DNA from: an uncultured Pseudomonadales bacterium
GTDB lineage: Bacteria > Pseudomonadota > Gammaproteobacteria > Pseudomonadales > Azotimanducaceae
Length of the DNA stretch: 64,000 nucleotides
Assembly (NCBI GenBank): GCA_937775265.1
Contig: CALKBV010000012.1
Coordinates: 62,001-126,000 of the forward strand
Direction of reading: 5' to 3'
Numbering within the stretch: position 1 is the first letter of the stretch; every line of letters starts with the position of its first letter. The notes beneath the pieces are model-generated. The model made no database searches and was not told the DNA's origin. It saw only the letters and a program-made list of their open reading frames with translations. Of this stretch, positions 53,714-62,901 are shown piece after piece. Position numbers and translations under genes: made by a program.

Positions 53714-55186
53714 ATGAGCGCGATGAAACAGTTGAATAAACTGATGTTACTAGCCGTTATCTGGGCATTTCCGTTCGTCATTGGGCAACTCCCCGTTGGA
53801 GTCTCGTTCGGTGATGCAGCCCAGGCGGCAGAAGAAAAGAAAAAGACCCGCAAAGTTCCTGCCATGCGGGAGAGAACTTACAAGAAACTGGCAGAAGCCC
53901 AGCTCATGGTTGACCCTGATTCTGCACCTCGGGAAGAGGGTGAACCAGCGCCGGTTCCCAAGGGTACGCCACGGGATGCGGTGAAACTGCTTCATGAACT
54001 TATGGGCTCCAGAGGGCTTAACAGCTACGAGAAGGCCCAGATCTGGAATACGCTGGCTTTTGCCTACTACACGCTTGATGACATGCCGAGTACGATCAAC
54101 GCATACGAGCAGATTCTGAAGCAGGGCACAATCTCCGAAGCGCTGGAGCTTTCATCACTAAGAGCGCTGTTCCAGCTGTATTACTCGAATGAAAAATACC
54201 TAAAGGCGATTAAATATATCGATCGGTTTCAGGCTTTGCAGACAGTACGAGATCCGCAAATTACTTTTTTCAAGGCAACGGCGTACTACCAGCTCGATAA
54301 TTTCCGTGAATCGTTGAAAACAGCAATTTTGGTTGAAGAAATTGCCGTGGCGCGGAGAGCTAGCAGAATAGCGTCCAGTAAGGCGACTATTGCGAACGTC
54401 AAAGCGACGCCGGAAGAGCATCAGGAAGCTCGGCTGGGACTGCAGAAGCTCCAATCTAAACCTGCGGTTAAAGAGAATTGGTGGTACCTTCAGGTTGTGC
54501 TTTATAACGAGCTAGAGGAAGTTGATAGTGTTATCAGATTACTTGAAACGTTAATCGTCAATTACCCCAAAAAGCAGTATTGGATGCATCTAGCGGGTAT
54601 GTATAGTGAAAAAGGCCGTGATGACGCTTCTCTGTCTGCCTACTATACAACCTATATTCAGGGTCTTCTGGTAAAGGAATCAGAAATCGTCATGGTGGCG
54701 CAGCGCTTGTTAGGGGCAGACAATCCTTATGAAGCCTCTCAGGTGCTTGAAAAGGGCTTCAAGGCTAAAACGATAGAAGAAAACGAAAAGAATCTTCGGT
54801 TGCTTGCGACCGCCTACACACTGTCCCAGGAAACTAATTCTGCCATTGATGCATGGCGAGATGCCACAAGGTATGCAGAAGATGGCGACCTATACTTTCG
54901 CTTGGCTCAGGCATTGTCAGCAGAAGACCGGCACAAGGAGGCTGTAGACGCCTACAGCGATGCCCAAAAGAAGGGCGATTTGAAAAAGCCCGGTGACGTA
55001 GCATTCTGGAAAGGGATCTCCCAAATGCAGCTTGAGCGATGGGATAGTGCGACTAAATCGTTCCGTAGTGCGGCCAAACTGGATAAGAAGAAGTCGAAGC
55101 AGTCCAGGCAGTACATTCGCTACATCGCTGGCGAGAGACGTCGTCAGGAAGAACTCCGCAAGATGCTCGAAGGTGTTGGGGAATAA
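53714..55186 (+). CDS. Exported tetratricopeptide-repeat protein of the TonB cluster
   Basis: A 490-residue periplasmic protein. The signal peptide spans about residues 1-36 (LMLLAVIWAFPFVIG). TPR-like helix pairs follow through the length, for example AQIWNTLAFAYYTLDDMPSTINAYEQIL, LYFRLAQALSAEDRHKEAVDAYSDA and VAFWKGISQMQLERWDSATKSFRSAAKL (each a separate repeat). Such a protein closes the same cluster in Vibrio and Shewanella relatives and may scaffold the TonB system. It is 12 nt after tonB and followed by a strong terminator. Confidence 0.85.
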   Translation: MSAMKQLNKLMLLAVIWAFPFVIGQLPVGVSFGDAAQAAEEKKKTRKVPAMRERTYKKLAEAQLMVDPDSAPREEGEPAPVPKGTPRDAVKLLHELMGSRGLNSYEKAQIWNTLAFAYYTLDDMPSTINAYEQILKQGTISEALELSSLRALFQLYYSNEKYLKAIKYIDRFQALQTVRDPQITFFKATAYYQLDNFRESLKTAILVEEIAVARRASRIASSKATIANVKATPEEHQEARLGLQKLQSKPAVKENWWYLQVVLYNELEEVDSVIRLLETLIVNYPKKQYWMHLAGMYSEKGRDDASLSAYYTTYIQGLLVKESEIVMVAQRLLGADNPYEASQVLEKGFKAKTIEENEKNLRLLATAYTLSQETNSAIDAWRDATRYAEDGDLYFRLAQALSAEDRHKEAVDAYSDAQKKGDLKKPGDVAFWKGISQMQLERWDSATKSFRSAAKLDKKKSKQSRQYIRYIAGERRRQEELRKMLEGVGE

Positions 55187-55192
55187 TATAGA

Positions 55193-55235
55193 GACTAATT
55201 CTGCTGGCCTGGCTCGCTGAATTAGTCCCTTTTAT
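55193..55235 (+). terminator. Terminator between the TonB cluster and rsgA (probably bidirectional)
   Basis: A perfect inverted repeat GACTAATTC (55193-55201) / GAATTAGTC (55219-55227) with a 17-nt loop is followed by CCCTTTTATTT. It begins 7 nt after the TPR stop and overlaps the rsgA stop on the other strand. A minus-strand role is less clear because its downstream T-run is weaker. Confidence 0.7.
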
Positions 55236-56307
55236 TTGGTCTATTATCTGGTGATTTTGAGAGGCGCTTGTATTGCTGCTTCTTTCCCGTCTTTCCTGTC
55301 TTGGCCCCAGCACTCTGCTGGCGTGCAAAGTGTTCAAGTTCTTTTGCCAGTTTGAAGTAACGTTCCAGCCTTTCGGGCTCAAGATCACCGCTAGAAACTG
55401 CTTTGGTGATTGAGCAACCCGGCTCCGTGCTGTGTTTGCAGTCCGAAAACTTGCAGCTTGCTGCCAGCGACTCGATATCCTGGAAACTATGGGAAAGTGA
55501 AACATTGTCGGCCCAAAGTTGTATTTCGCGCATTCCAGGTGTGTCGATGATCATACCGCCACCGGTAGCCTCGACCATTTCTCTGAAGGTTGTAGTATGG
55601 CGGCCTCGGCTGTCGTCAGATCGCACTTCGCCGGTATCAAACTTCTCGTAACCCAAAAGTTCATTGATGATGGTCGATTTGCCGACACCGGACGAACCTA
55701 AAAAGGCACAGGTCGAACCTGGCGTAACGTACTGTCGAAGCGGGTCTAGACCGCTATTGTCCTTGGCGCTCATAACATGGATGGGTGAACCCATCGCAAT
55801 AACTTCGAGATCTCTGACTTTTTTGTCGATGTTTTTACAAACATCGGACTTGTTCAGTATTAGCACTGGCAGGGCGCCACTAGTCCAGCTGAGAAGAAGA
55901 TACCGTTCTATTCGGTGGAGGTTGAAATCCCTGTCCAACGCACTAACGATAAAAACAGTATCTATGTTGGAGGCAACGACTTGCTCATCGTGAACTTCCC
56001 CCGCTTCTTTGCGCGAGAATTTACTCTTTCGATTCAGGAGTTTTTCTATCTGGACCCTGTCGGGTTCGTCACCGTCAATGGGTGAAACAACAAGCCAGTC
56101 TCCGACTGTAGGCAGGTCCGCCTTCGACAGGGCTTCCTGCCGAAATTTCCCCGGCAGTACCCCAATGAGCTTTCCTCGTTCTGATAACAGATGGTACTGG
56201 TTTGTATCCTGCCTGACGACACGGGCGGGAAGGAACTCCAGTTCATCAGAGTTCAGTTGCTGCTGGAAGAAACTGCTCCAGCCAAGTTCTGTCAAGTTCA
56301 AGTGCAT
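55222..56307 (-). CDS. rsgA: Small ribosomal subunit biogenesis GTPase RsgA
   Basis: A 361-residue circularly permuted GTPase that acts in late 30S maturation. The G motifs occur in the permuted order G4 (NKSD, 152-155), G1 (GSSGVGKS, 204-211), G2 region (RGRHTTTFREM, 235-245) and G3 (DTPG, 255-258). The N-terminal OB domain precedes them. The C-terminal zinc site is Cys285, Cys290, His292 and Cys298. The basic tail (KTGKTGKKQQYKR) may bind RNA. It converges on the TonB cluster at a shared terminator. Confidence 0.95.
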   Translation of the reverse strand: MHLNLTELGWSSFFQQQLNSDELEFLPARVVRQDTNQYHLLSERGKLIGVLPGKFRQEALSKADLPTVGDWLVVSPIDGDEPDRVQIEKLLNRKSKFSRKEAGEVHDEQVVASNIDTVFIVSALDRDFNLHRIERYLLLSWTSGALPVLILNKSDVCKNIDKKVRDLEVIAMGSPIHVMSAKDNSGLDPLRQYVTPGSTCAFLGSSGVGKSTIINELLGYEKFDTGEVRSDDSRGRHTTTFREMVEATGGGMIIDTPGMREIQLWADNVSLSHSFQDIESLAASCKFSDCKHSTEPGCSITKAVSSGDLEPERLERYFKLAKELEHFARQQSAGAKTGKTGKKQQYKRLSKSPDNRPNKRD

Positions 56308-56455
56308 TCCTCAATGGCAATTAGAGGCCGCACACCTTGGTTGTTTGCAAGGTCTGTTTCCAGATTACACGGATAAAGGAGTGGGGCATGACTTGCTGTT
56401 GTCGATATTCATAGAGCGCACTCCTTTAGTATTGGGGTAGGGTTGAAACACTAAT

Positions 56456-57952
56456 TTATCGGGATGTAGCGACTGATACAAGCCTTCGAATCACCGGGCT
56501 TAGCAACGTCAAGATGATGATACCCAGTAGTACTATTGTTATAGGTCTGTCGATCAGAAAAGTCCAGTTGCCATCGCTGACAGTCAGTGCCCGCCTAAGG
56601 TTATCTTCAAGCATTCCGCCGAGAATAAACCCGAGCAATAACGGAGCCATTGGAAACCCCAGAACCCTGAGTACCAGGGCAGATACGGCGACCAGAACAA
56701 TCAGGTAGAGGTCAAAGGTATTAAACGAGACCAGATATACACCCATCATTGAGAAAAACATAATGAGAGGAATAAGGATGCTTCTGGGCATTAAAAGCAG
56801 CCTGGCGAGGTAGGGTATGAGTGGCAGATTAAGGGCGAGCAAAAACAGGTTGCCGAGATACATAGATACGATGACGGACCAGAAGACCTGTGGCTCATCT
56901 ACAATGAGTCTTGGCCCTGGCTGGATGCCATAGGCAATTAACGCACCGAGGAGTATAGCCGTTGTCCCGGAGCCCGGTATCCCAAGGGTCAGAAGCGGTA
57001 CAAAAGAGCCTGTGCAAGCGGCATTGTTTGCGGCTTCCGGTGCGGCTAAACCCTTGATATTACCCTGCCCAAACTTAGGAGTAGGGTCTCGAGCGAGGCT
57101 TTTCTCGAAACCATAGGATAGAAACGAAGCAATCGTTGCGCCAGCACCCGGTAATACACCGACGAAAAACCCTAGGATAGATGATCTTGTAATTGTAGGT
57201 ACAATCGCGTTGACATCCGATTTGCTGAGGCGAAGTCCGGATGTGGGAATCGTGGGTGCTTTTTCTGATTTGTTCCTGCGCAGAACCATCATCAGAGCCT
57301 CGGAGAGGGCAAAGGTCCCCATCGCGAGTAACAAGAAACTAATCCCATCTATCAGGTCCATTCGCCCGAAGGTGAACCGCTGGACACCTGCGGTAAGATC
57401 AGTGCCGACTGTCGATAAAGCCAGGCCAAGAAAAGTCATGATCAGGGCTTTCAGGTGCTCGCCTTCAGAAGCAAAGGCTGATACCAGCGAAAGTCCTAGT
57501 ACCATCATCAGGAAATAGTCTGCTGACTGAAAGCTGAGCGATATATCCGCGAGGAAGGGGGCGGTGAGTAAAAGGAGCAGAGCGGCCAGCGTTCCACCCG
57601 CGAAGGACGCATAGGCAGCGGTAGCGAGTGCTCGGCCGGGTTGTCCGAGTTGGCCGGCCATCGCATAACCATCAAACGCCGTTGCAACGGTGCCGGCTAC
57701 TCCAGGTGCATTGATCAATATAGAAGAAGTGGAGCCGCCAAAGATTGCGCCGTAGTAAACGCCAGCCAGCAGGATCATGCCGCTGCTCGGTTCAAAGCCG
57801 TAGGTAATGGGTATCATCAGCGCGATGGCGGATATGGGACCCAGACCTGGCAGCATGCCAATAATTGTTCCGACTGCGCATCCGACCAGAACCAGGGTCA
57901 GGTTATATAACGTCAGCACGGTAGTGAGGCCCAGTAGAATGCCGTCAATCAT
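56456..57952 (-). CDS. tctA: Tripartite tricarboxylate transporter large permease TctA
   Basis: A 498-residue permease of the TTT family with about 11-12 helices. ATG 57952 is chosen because it overlaps the tctB stop by one base (TAATG). A longer frame would run into tctB. Signatures are LVGCAVGTIIGMLPGLGPISAIALMIP near 21-47 and the second-half repeat ILGFFVGVLPGAGATIASFLSYGFEK near 262. KGLAAPEAANNAACTGSFVPLLTLGIPGSGTTAILLGAL follows (spans split). It works with TctB and the binding protein TctC to import an organic acid. Confidence 0.93.
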   Translation of the reverse strand: MIDGILLGLTTVLTLYNLTLVLVGCAVGTIIGMLPGLGPISAIALMIPITYGFEPSSGMILLAGVYYGAIFGGSTSSILINAPGVAGTVATAFDGYAMAGQLGQPGRALATAAYASFAGGTLAALLLLLTAPFLADISLSFQSADYFLMMVLGLSLVSAFASEGEHLKALIMTFLGLALSTVGTDLTAGVQRFTFGRMDLIDGISFLLLAMGTFALSEALMMVLRRNKSEKAPTIPTSGLRLSKSDVNAIVPTITRSSILGFFVGVLPGAGATIASFLSYGFEKSLARDPTPKFGQGNIKGLAAPEAANNAACTGSFVPLLTLGIPGSGTTAILLGALIAYGIQPGPRLIVDEPQVFWSVIVSMYLGNLFLLALNLPLIPYLARLLLMPRSILIPLIMFFSMMGVYLVSFNTFDLYLIVLVAVSALVLRVLGFPMAPLLLGFILGGMLEDNLRRALTVSDGNWTFLIDRPITIVLLGIIILTLLSPVIRRLVSVATSR

Positions 57953-58422
57953 TAGAATCTCTCCATAACGCCGCCTTCCCATGAACCTGTCCACGCGCCT
58001 TGAGGCAGGTGTATTTCCAGCGCCGCCATCAGGAAGTAGAACCCGGCGGTCAGGGCGACGGTAACCAGTCCTATCCGGACAGGGCGTCGCTCACCTAACA
58101 CAAGGAACCCTGCGCACAGGAATAGTCCTGTGGCTAAGACAAAGCCTAGTTGTTCAAGAAGTCCGGCGTATAGCAACATCAGCGCAACGAGCCCGATCAG
58201 TTCAATATTGAACACGAAAGGGCCCTCTGGCTCGAATGCGGGAGGGAACATGATAAAAAGCAGCGCCAGTATGCTGCCCCCAATGGCAATCAGGATAGGA
58301 AAGGATCGGGCGTTAAACAATTCCTCTTCGGCCCAGAAGTCCAGCAGGATATCCTGTGTGGCAAAACCATATGCCAGGAATAATAGAAGGAATGCTGCGC
58401 CTACAAGCCGAGATTGGATAAT
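57952..58422 (-). CDS. tctB: Tripartite tricarboxylate transporter small permease TctB, apparent AUU start
   Basis: A four-helix small permease. The first canonical start in frame is TTG at 58320, giving only 122 residues and losing the first helix of the family. The frame stays open upstream with an obvious helix (RLVGAAFLLLFLAYGFATQDIL) back to a stop at about 58448, but contains no ATG, GTG or TTG. An AAAAGGA site at 58434-58428 sits 5 nt before an ATT at 58422. Starting there gives 156 residues, normal for TctB. Initiation at ATT is inferred. A sequence error in the first codon is the alternative. Confidence 0.7.
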   Translation of the reverse strand: MIQSRLVGAAFLLLFLAYGFATQDILLDFWAEEELFNARSFPILIAIGGSILALLFIMFPPAFEPEGPFVFNIELIGLVALMLLYAGLLEQLGFVLATGLFLCAGFLVLGERRPVRIGLVTVALTAGFYFLMAALEIHLPQGAWTGSWEGGVMERF

Positions 58423-58466
58423 ATATATCCTTTTAATAATAATAGGTTATAGACAATTCATAGAAA

Positions 58467-59468
58467 CTACTTCACCTTTCGGAGATAACCGAGCTGGCGC
58501 ATAAGTTCCCCGATTTCCTGTTCCTGCTGTTCAAGATAATCGTAGAAAGCCTGATCGCTTAATTGTAACCGCGACCAGCCATTTCTTGATCGAATTTCTT
58601 CGAACTCGGATGTCTCGACGACTGCTTCAACGGTATTGATCATCTGTTTATAACGTTGTTCTGTTAACCCTGGGGCAGCGAAAAATCCGCGCCAGTTAGC
58701 AAAAGTGAGAGGTAAACCTGTCTCAGTCAGTGTCCTAACGTCTGGGAGCTCTGTAAGCCGCTGGGGTGCAGTGATAGCTAATATGCGAACCTCTCCCGCG
58801 CGATGCATTTCGATCGCCTCGGACAAGCCCGTGGAGAGTGCATCGCATTCTCCGGTCAGTAGACCTGCCATGGCCTTGCCGCCGCCATCGTAGGCGACAT
58901 AGACAATCGAGCGGGGGGTTCCGCCGGCCAACTGCATGGCCTTGGCGACAACGAAATGATCAGTTGATCCCCTGACAGACCCACCAGCAATCTTTACGCT
59001 GCGAGGATCCTGCTGGTAAGACGCCGCGAGAGAATTGAAGTCCGTATGAGGGGAGTCGGCTCGCACGAGTATCGCGGTATAGTCTGCGATCACTGAGCCG
59101 ATAACACGCAGATCCCTGAATGATTGAGGAAATATCCCCTGCAGTGAGCGCACAACGATAGGCGTCGAGCTAATGAGCAGGGTGTTCTGCTGTCGGTCTG
59201 CAGTTTCGATCAGTCGCGCAATGGCTCTCCCGCCACCACCACCGGACAGATTTTCATAGCTGACCCTTTCTACCAGACCGGATTTTCGAAGCGCTTCGCC
59301 AATACCTCTTGCGGTACCATCCCAGCCTCCACCAGGACCGGCTGGAATCAGGAAATGTACCTCATCAAGAAGCTGGCCAGATCGAATGGTCTCGGCATGC
59401 CCTGGCGCTGCCAAAAGACTGCAGGCAAGTAGCGAAGCCGTGGTCACGAGCCTGAAAAAGGCACTCAC
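58467..59468 (-). CDS. tctC: Tripartite tricarboxylate transporter substrate-binding protein TctC
   Basis: A 333-residue periplasmic binding protein. GTG 59468 is chosen because it overlaps the lactonase stop (GTGA) and gives a compact signal peptide (RLVTTASLLACSLLAAPGHA, mature from about residue 26). The family pattern VHFLIPAGPGGGWDGTARGIGEALRKSG near 37-64 and a central NLSGGGGGRAIARLI fit Bug/TctC proteins that bind carboxylates through paired beta-strand loops. It heads the tctCBA transporter block and is 44 nt from tctB. Substrate unknown. Confidence 0.9.
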   Translation of the reverse strand: MSAFFRLVTTASLLACSLLAAPGHAETIRSGQLLDEVHFLIPAGPGGGWDGTARGIGEALRKSGLVERVSYENLSGGGGGRAIARLIETADRQQNTLLISSTPIVVRSLQGIFPQSFRDLRVIGSVIADYTAILVRADSPHTDFNSLAASYQQDPRSVKIAGGSVRGSTDHFVVAKAMQLAGGTPRSIVYVAYDGGGKAMAGLLTGECDALSTGLSEAIEMHRAGEVRILAITAPQRLTELPDVRTLTETGLPLTFANWRGFFAAPGLTEQRYKQMINTVEAVVETSEFEEIRSRNGWSRLQLSDQAFYDYLEQQEQEIGELMRQLGYLRKVK

Positions 59469-60376
59469 TTGTTCAGGAAGTTGAGTGCCAGCCCGGGAGT
59501 TTCCCAATCACAGGAAACCAGTTTGCCGGTCGTGGACAAGGTGATGAATGCAGTATTGAGGTTCTCTCCGCCGAAACAGATGTTGGTCGTCAGGACATCC
59601 GGCATGGGTACAAGGCGTGCGTCAGCACCATCGGGAGAATGGATCGTGATACCCCCGGTAATGAGGGTTGCAACGCAAATATTGCCCGCAGCGTCCACGG
59701 CGAGTGAATCGAACATATGATAGTCGGGTAGCTGGGCCATCATTGTTGGACGCTCATTTTGATCTATCTCTCCCGGTCCGGAGAGCTGATAGGCCCACAG
59801 CCGCCCGGTCGGGGTCTCGGCGATATAAAGTGTTTTTTCATCCGGTGAAAGGCCAATACCATTGGGTGCCTCCATAGGGAAAATGGCTTCAGAGACGTGT
59901 TTCCCATCGATTGTGCCATAGTAAACGCCAGTTCGGTCACGATCACGGTCCCTGGTTTTGCCATGATCCGTAAACCAGAAACCACCTTGAGCATCGAAGA
60001 CGATATCGTTGGGCCCGCGCAGTTCATGACTTTCACATTCAGTATAAATCACTGAAACTTCACCTGTTGCGAGATCTACGCGCTCAATTCGCCCGCCGGA
60101 GTAGTTCTCAGGCTGGTGACCAGGAAACAAGAGGCCGGTGCCGCTTTTGTGCCAGATAAATCCGCCGTTGTTGCAGATGTAACAGGCACCGTCGGGGCCA
60201 ATGGCCGCGCCATTGGGTCCACCGCCAAGGTCTGCAATCACCTCTATGGCGCCATTCGGGTCGACGCGACTCAACGTACCCCGTGCAATTTCCACGACGA
60301 TAATTGAACCGTCAGGCATCGCGATGGGGCCTTCGGGGAATTGCAGTTCCGTGGTGATTTCTGTGATGGTAGTCAT
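59465..60376 (-). CDS. SMP-30/gluconolactonase family lactonase
   Basis: A 303-residue six-bladed beta-propeller that would hydrolyse a sugar-acid lactone using one divalent metal. ATG 60376 is preceded by GGAGCG. The start LQFPEGPIAMPDGS carries the metal-ligand Glu. GPNGAAIGPDGACYICNNGG holds the conserved Asn and GPNDIVFDAQGGFWFTDHG is the second ligand loop. LSPDEKTLYIAET supplies the third Asp. It lies between a SerC-like gene (26 nt upstream) and tctC (4-nt overlap), so it is part of a sugar-acid or carboxylate uptake operon. Confidence 0.9.
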   Translation of the reverse strand: MTTITEITTELQFPEGPIAMPDGSIIVVEIARGTLSRVDPNGAIEVIADLGGGPNGAAIGPDGACYICNNGGFIWHKSGTGLLFPGHQPENYSGGRIERVDLATGEVSVIYTECESHELRGPNDIVFDAQGGFWFTDHGKTRDRDRDRTGVYYGTIDGKHVSEAIFPMEAPNGIGLSPDEKTLYIAETPTGRLWAYQLSGPGEIDQNERPTMMAQLPDYHMFDSLAVDAAGNICVATLITGGITIHSPDGADARLVPMPDVLTTNICFGGENLNTAFITLSTTGKLVSCDWETPGLALNFLNK

Positions 60377-60402
60377 GGCTCGCTCCAGCTGATTTTGCAG
60401 TA

Positions 60403-61560
60403 TTATCCTCTGATCTCGGCGTAAGCCCAGTCCAGCCACGGTAATAATGCCTCGATATCAGAAACTTCAATCGTGCCGCCGCCCCAGATACGAAGGCCCG
60501 GAGGGGCATCGCGGTAGCCGCCTATATCCAGTGCGACACCTTCTGATTCAAGTTTACCCACCATTGATTTGATCAAACTTCTTTGGGCTTCTTCTTCCTG
60601 CAAAGAAAACCACTCATCGACGATACAAAGGCAGATGGATGTCGAGGAAATAGTGGCCGGGTCAGTCGCCAGGAACTCTATCCAGTCGCGCTTGTCTACC
60701 CAGGTCTTGATTGCGGCCAAGTTTGTCTGGGATCGGTCAACCAGGCCAGTCAGGCCACCAACGGATTCGGCCCATGCAAGAGCGTCCAACTGGTCTTCGA
60801 CCGCCAGCATAGAGGGTGTGTTGATCGTCGCGCCTGCAAACAGGTCTAGCCCCACTTTACCTTTCTTGGCCAGGCGAAATATTTTCGGCAGGGGCCAGGC
60901 AGGGGTGTAGCTCTCGAGTCGTTCTACGGCTCTTGGCGATAATGCCAGCATGCCATGGCCAGCTTCACCACCCAGTACTTTTTGCCAGCTCCAAGTGATC
61001 ACATCGAGTTTTGGCCAGTCTACTTCCATGGCAAAAATCGCTGAAGTTGCATCACAAAAACTCAGGCCTTCACGATCCGCTGAAATCCAGTCAGCATTGG
61101 ACACGCAAACACCAGAGGTCGTGCCGTTCCAGGTAAATATGACATCCCTAGTGGCCGCGTCGGCACTATTGAGGTCGGGGAGGTCGCCATAAGGGGCGCT
61201 AATCAGGCGAATGTCATCTAACTTCAGCTGTGACTTGATATCTGTTGCCCAGCCTTCGCCGAAGCTTTCCCAGCTCAGGACATCAACACCTCTTGCGCCG
61301 AGCATAGTCCACATGGCCATCTCGAATGCACCAGTATCTGACGCCGGCACGATGGCAACCAGGTACTCTTCTGGGATGCCGAGGATGCGTTTGCTGTCGT
61401 CGATGACTTTTTTCAGCCGGGCTTTTGGCTGTTTGGCACGATGGGACCGGCCCAGTGATTCTGTATCTAGCTCATCCAGTGACCATCCTGGTCTTTTGCT
61501 GGTTGGGCCGGATGAAAACCTTGGATTAGCTGGTTTTACCGAAGGTCTATTGATGCTCAT
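60403..61560 (-). CDS. SerC-type phosphoserine aminotransferase-like PLP enzyme
   Basis: A 385-residue class V aminotransferase of the serC_2 type (phosphoserine aminotransferase of alphaproteobacteria and archaea). The start [22 protein letters not shown] is characteristic, PLP binds Lys194 in [15 protein letters not shown], and Asp170 in FCDATSA pairs with the pyridine nitrogen. It would make 3-phosphoserine from phosphohydroxypyruvate. Its place at the head of a lactonase plus tctCBA operon also suggests a role on another 3-carbon keto acid. No serA is nearby. Confidence 0.88.
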   Translation of the reverse strand: MSINRPSVKPANPRFSSGPTSKRPGWSLDELDTESLGRSHRAKQPKARLKKVIDDSKRILGIPEEYLVAIVPASDTGAFEMAMWTMLGARGVDVLSWESFGEGWATDIKSQLKLDDIRLISAPYGDLPDLNSADAATRDVIFTWNGTTSGVCVSNADWISADREGLSFCDATSAIFAMEVDWPKLDVITWSWQKVLGGEAGHGMLALSPRAVERLESYTPAWPLPKIFRLAKKGKVGLDLFAGATINTPSMLAVEDQLDALAWAESVGGLTGLVDRSQTNLAAIKTWVDKRDWIEFLATDPATISSTSICLCIVDEWFSLQEEEAQRSLIKSMVGKLESEGVALDIGGYRDAPPGLRIWGGGTIEVSDIEALLPWLDWAYAEIRG

Positions 61561-61668
61561 GATGGTCCCCTGATGCCTTATTTACTGCCACGAAAAACAG
61601 GGCAATTTGCGGATTTAAGATGACTATGTCAAGTTTCGCGCACAGGGAAAAGTGAGAATAAATCCAAC

Positions 61669-62901
61669 ATGAGATTTGGGACTGAATATCGCGTTGCCGC
61701 GATGATGGCAACGGCCGCTCTCTTTACGCTGGCTGGCTATGAATTTATTCGATCAGCCTCAACTGTATTGTTCAAATCAGCCTATGGCGCCGAGAATTTG
61801 CCATTAGTGATGGCGGCAATGCCGGTCGTGGTGTTTTGCGGTGTGGCACTCTATGGCTGGATCCTCAGCCAGCTTGGCCCTAGAAGAACCCTGCTGGTCA
61901 CGTCTCTGGGTTCTGCCGTCGTGATCCTGTGCTGTTATCTGGTGCTGTTAACGGGCAGTAGAGAGATCACACCCGTGTTGTTCCTGTTTAAGGAGCTCTA
62001 CATTGTGCTCCTGATCGAGCAGTACTGGAGTTACATTGATTCATCTATAAGTTCTTCTACCGCGAAAAAGGTTAATGGCCCGATTACAGGCATTGCCGGA
62101 ATAGGGGGGGCGGTAGGTGGGATGTTGGTCGCTATGTCAGCCGAGTCCCTGGGAACCGAATCGATGGTGCTAATGGCGGCGATTGCACTCATACCAGCGG
62201 CGTTGGTGTCTAACCTTGCTTACCGTTTTTTCGGAGAACCCGAGATACCATCCAAAGCGGAATCCCATGGGCACCTGGCATTGTCATTGTTCAGGGAAAA
62301 CCCGGTCTTGGTGAGTCTTATTGCGATCGTGCTGTCCTCTCAGGTCATTGCCGCGGTGCTGGATTTCAAGTTCCAATCGCTGCTATCGATTGAGTTCGCT
62401 GGCAACCCCGATAAAGAAACTGCGTTCCAGGGTTGGTTCTGGGGAACCCTCAACACATCCGTGCTGGCATTTCAGTTTCTGATCACGCCATTACTCTTGT
62501 CTTTCGTCGCTGTTCGATGGGTCCACCTGATGTTACCGCTGATACACCTGATTGCTATCAGTGCAGCCATCATAGAACCCAGCGTATTTACAGTAGCACT
62601 GGCGTTCTTTCTTTTTAAGGCTTTCGACTATTCGATTTTCAGAGGCGCTAAAGAGTTGCTCTACGTACCGCTTGGGTTTGATGAGCGATATCGGGCAAAA
62701 GAGGTTATCGACGTATTTGGATATCGAAGCGGCAAAGGTGCTTCAAGTGTGGTGATTGTCCTGTTACAGAGGGCCGGTGTGCTAATGAACAACTATTACC
62801 TTGCCATTGGATTCGCCATGGCAGTTTTGTGGTTGGCGCTTGTCTTCCCGCTAACCCGTAACCGGGATGCAGAAACCGATTCGTCAAGGACTGATCAGTA
62901 A
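61669..62901 (+). CDS. Npt1/Npt2 (ATP:ADP translocase-like) or MFS-type membrane carrier
   Basis: A 410-residue membrane protein with about 11-12 helices. The arrangement FEFIRSASTVLFKSAYGAE-like start (residues about 25-43), KELYIVLLIEQYWSYIDSSIS near 110-130, GPITGIAGIGGAVGG, and a late YSIFRGAKELLYVPL motif resembles the NTT/TlcC carriers and their MFS-like relatives in free-living bacteria. True ATP/ADP exchange is known mainly in intracellular parasites and plastids, so the substrate here is open. It is divergent from the SerC-like operon. Its end overlaps the convergent nuclease gene by 18 nt. Confidence 0.75.
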   Translation: MRFGTEYRVAAMMATAALFTLAGYEFIRSASTVLFKSAYGAENLPLVMAAMPVVVFCGVALYGWILSQLGPRRTLLVTSLGSAVVILCCYLVLLTGSREITPVLFLFKELYIVLLIEQYWSYIDSSISSSTAKKVNGPITGIAGIGGAVGGMLVAMSAESLGTESMVLMAAIALIPAALVSNLAYRFFGEPEIPSKAESHGHLALSLFRENPVLVSLIAIVLSSQVIAAVLDFKFQSLLSIEFAGNPDKETAFQGWFWGTLNTSVLAFQFLITPLLLSFVAVRWVHLMLPLIHLIAISAAIIEPSVFTVALAFFLFKAFDYSIFRGAKELLYVPLGFDERYRAKEVIDVFGYRSGKGASSVVIVLLQRAGVLMNNYYLAIGFAMAVLWLALVFPLTRNRDAETDSSRTDQ

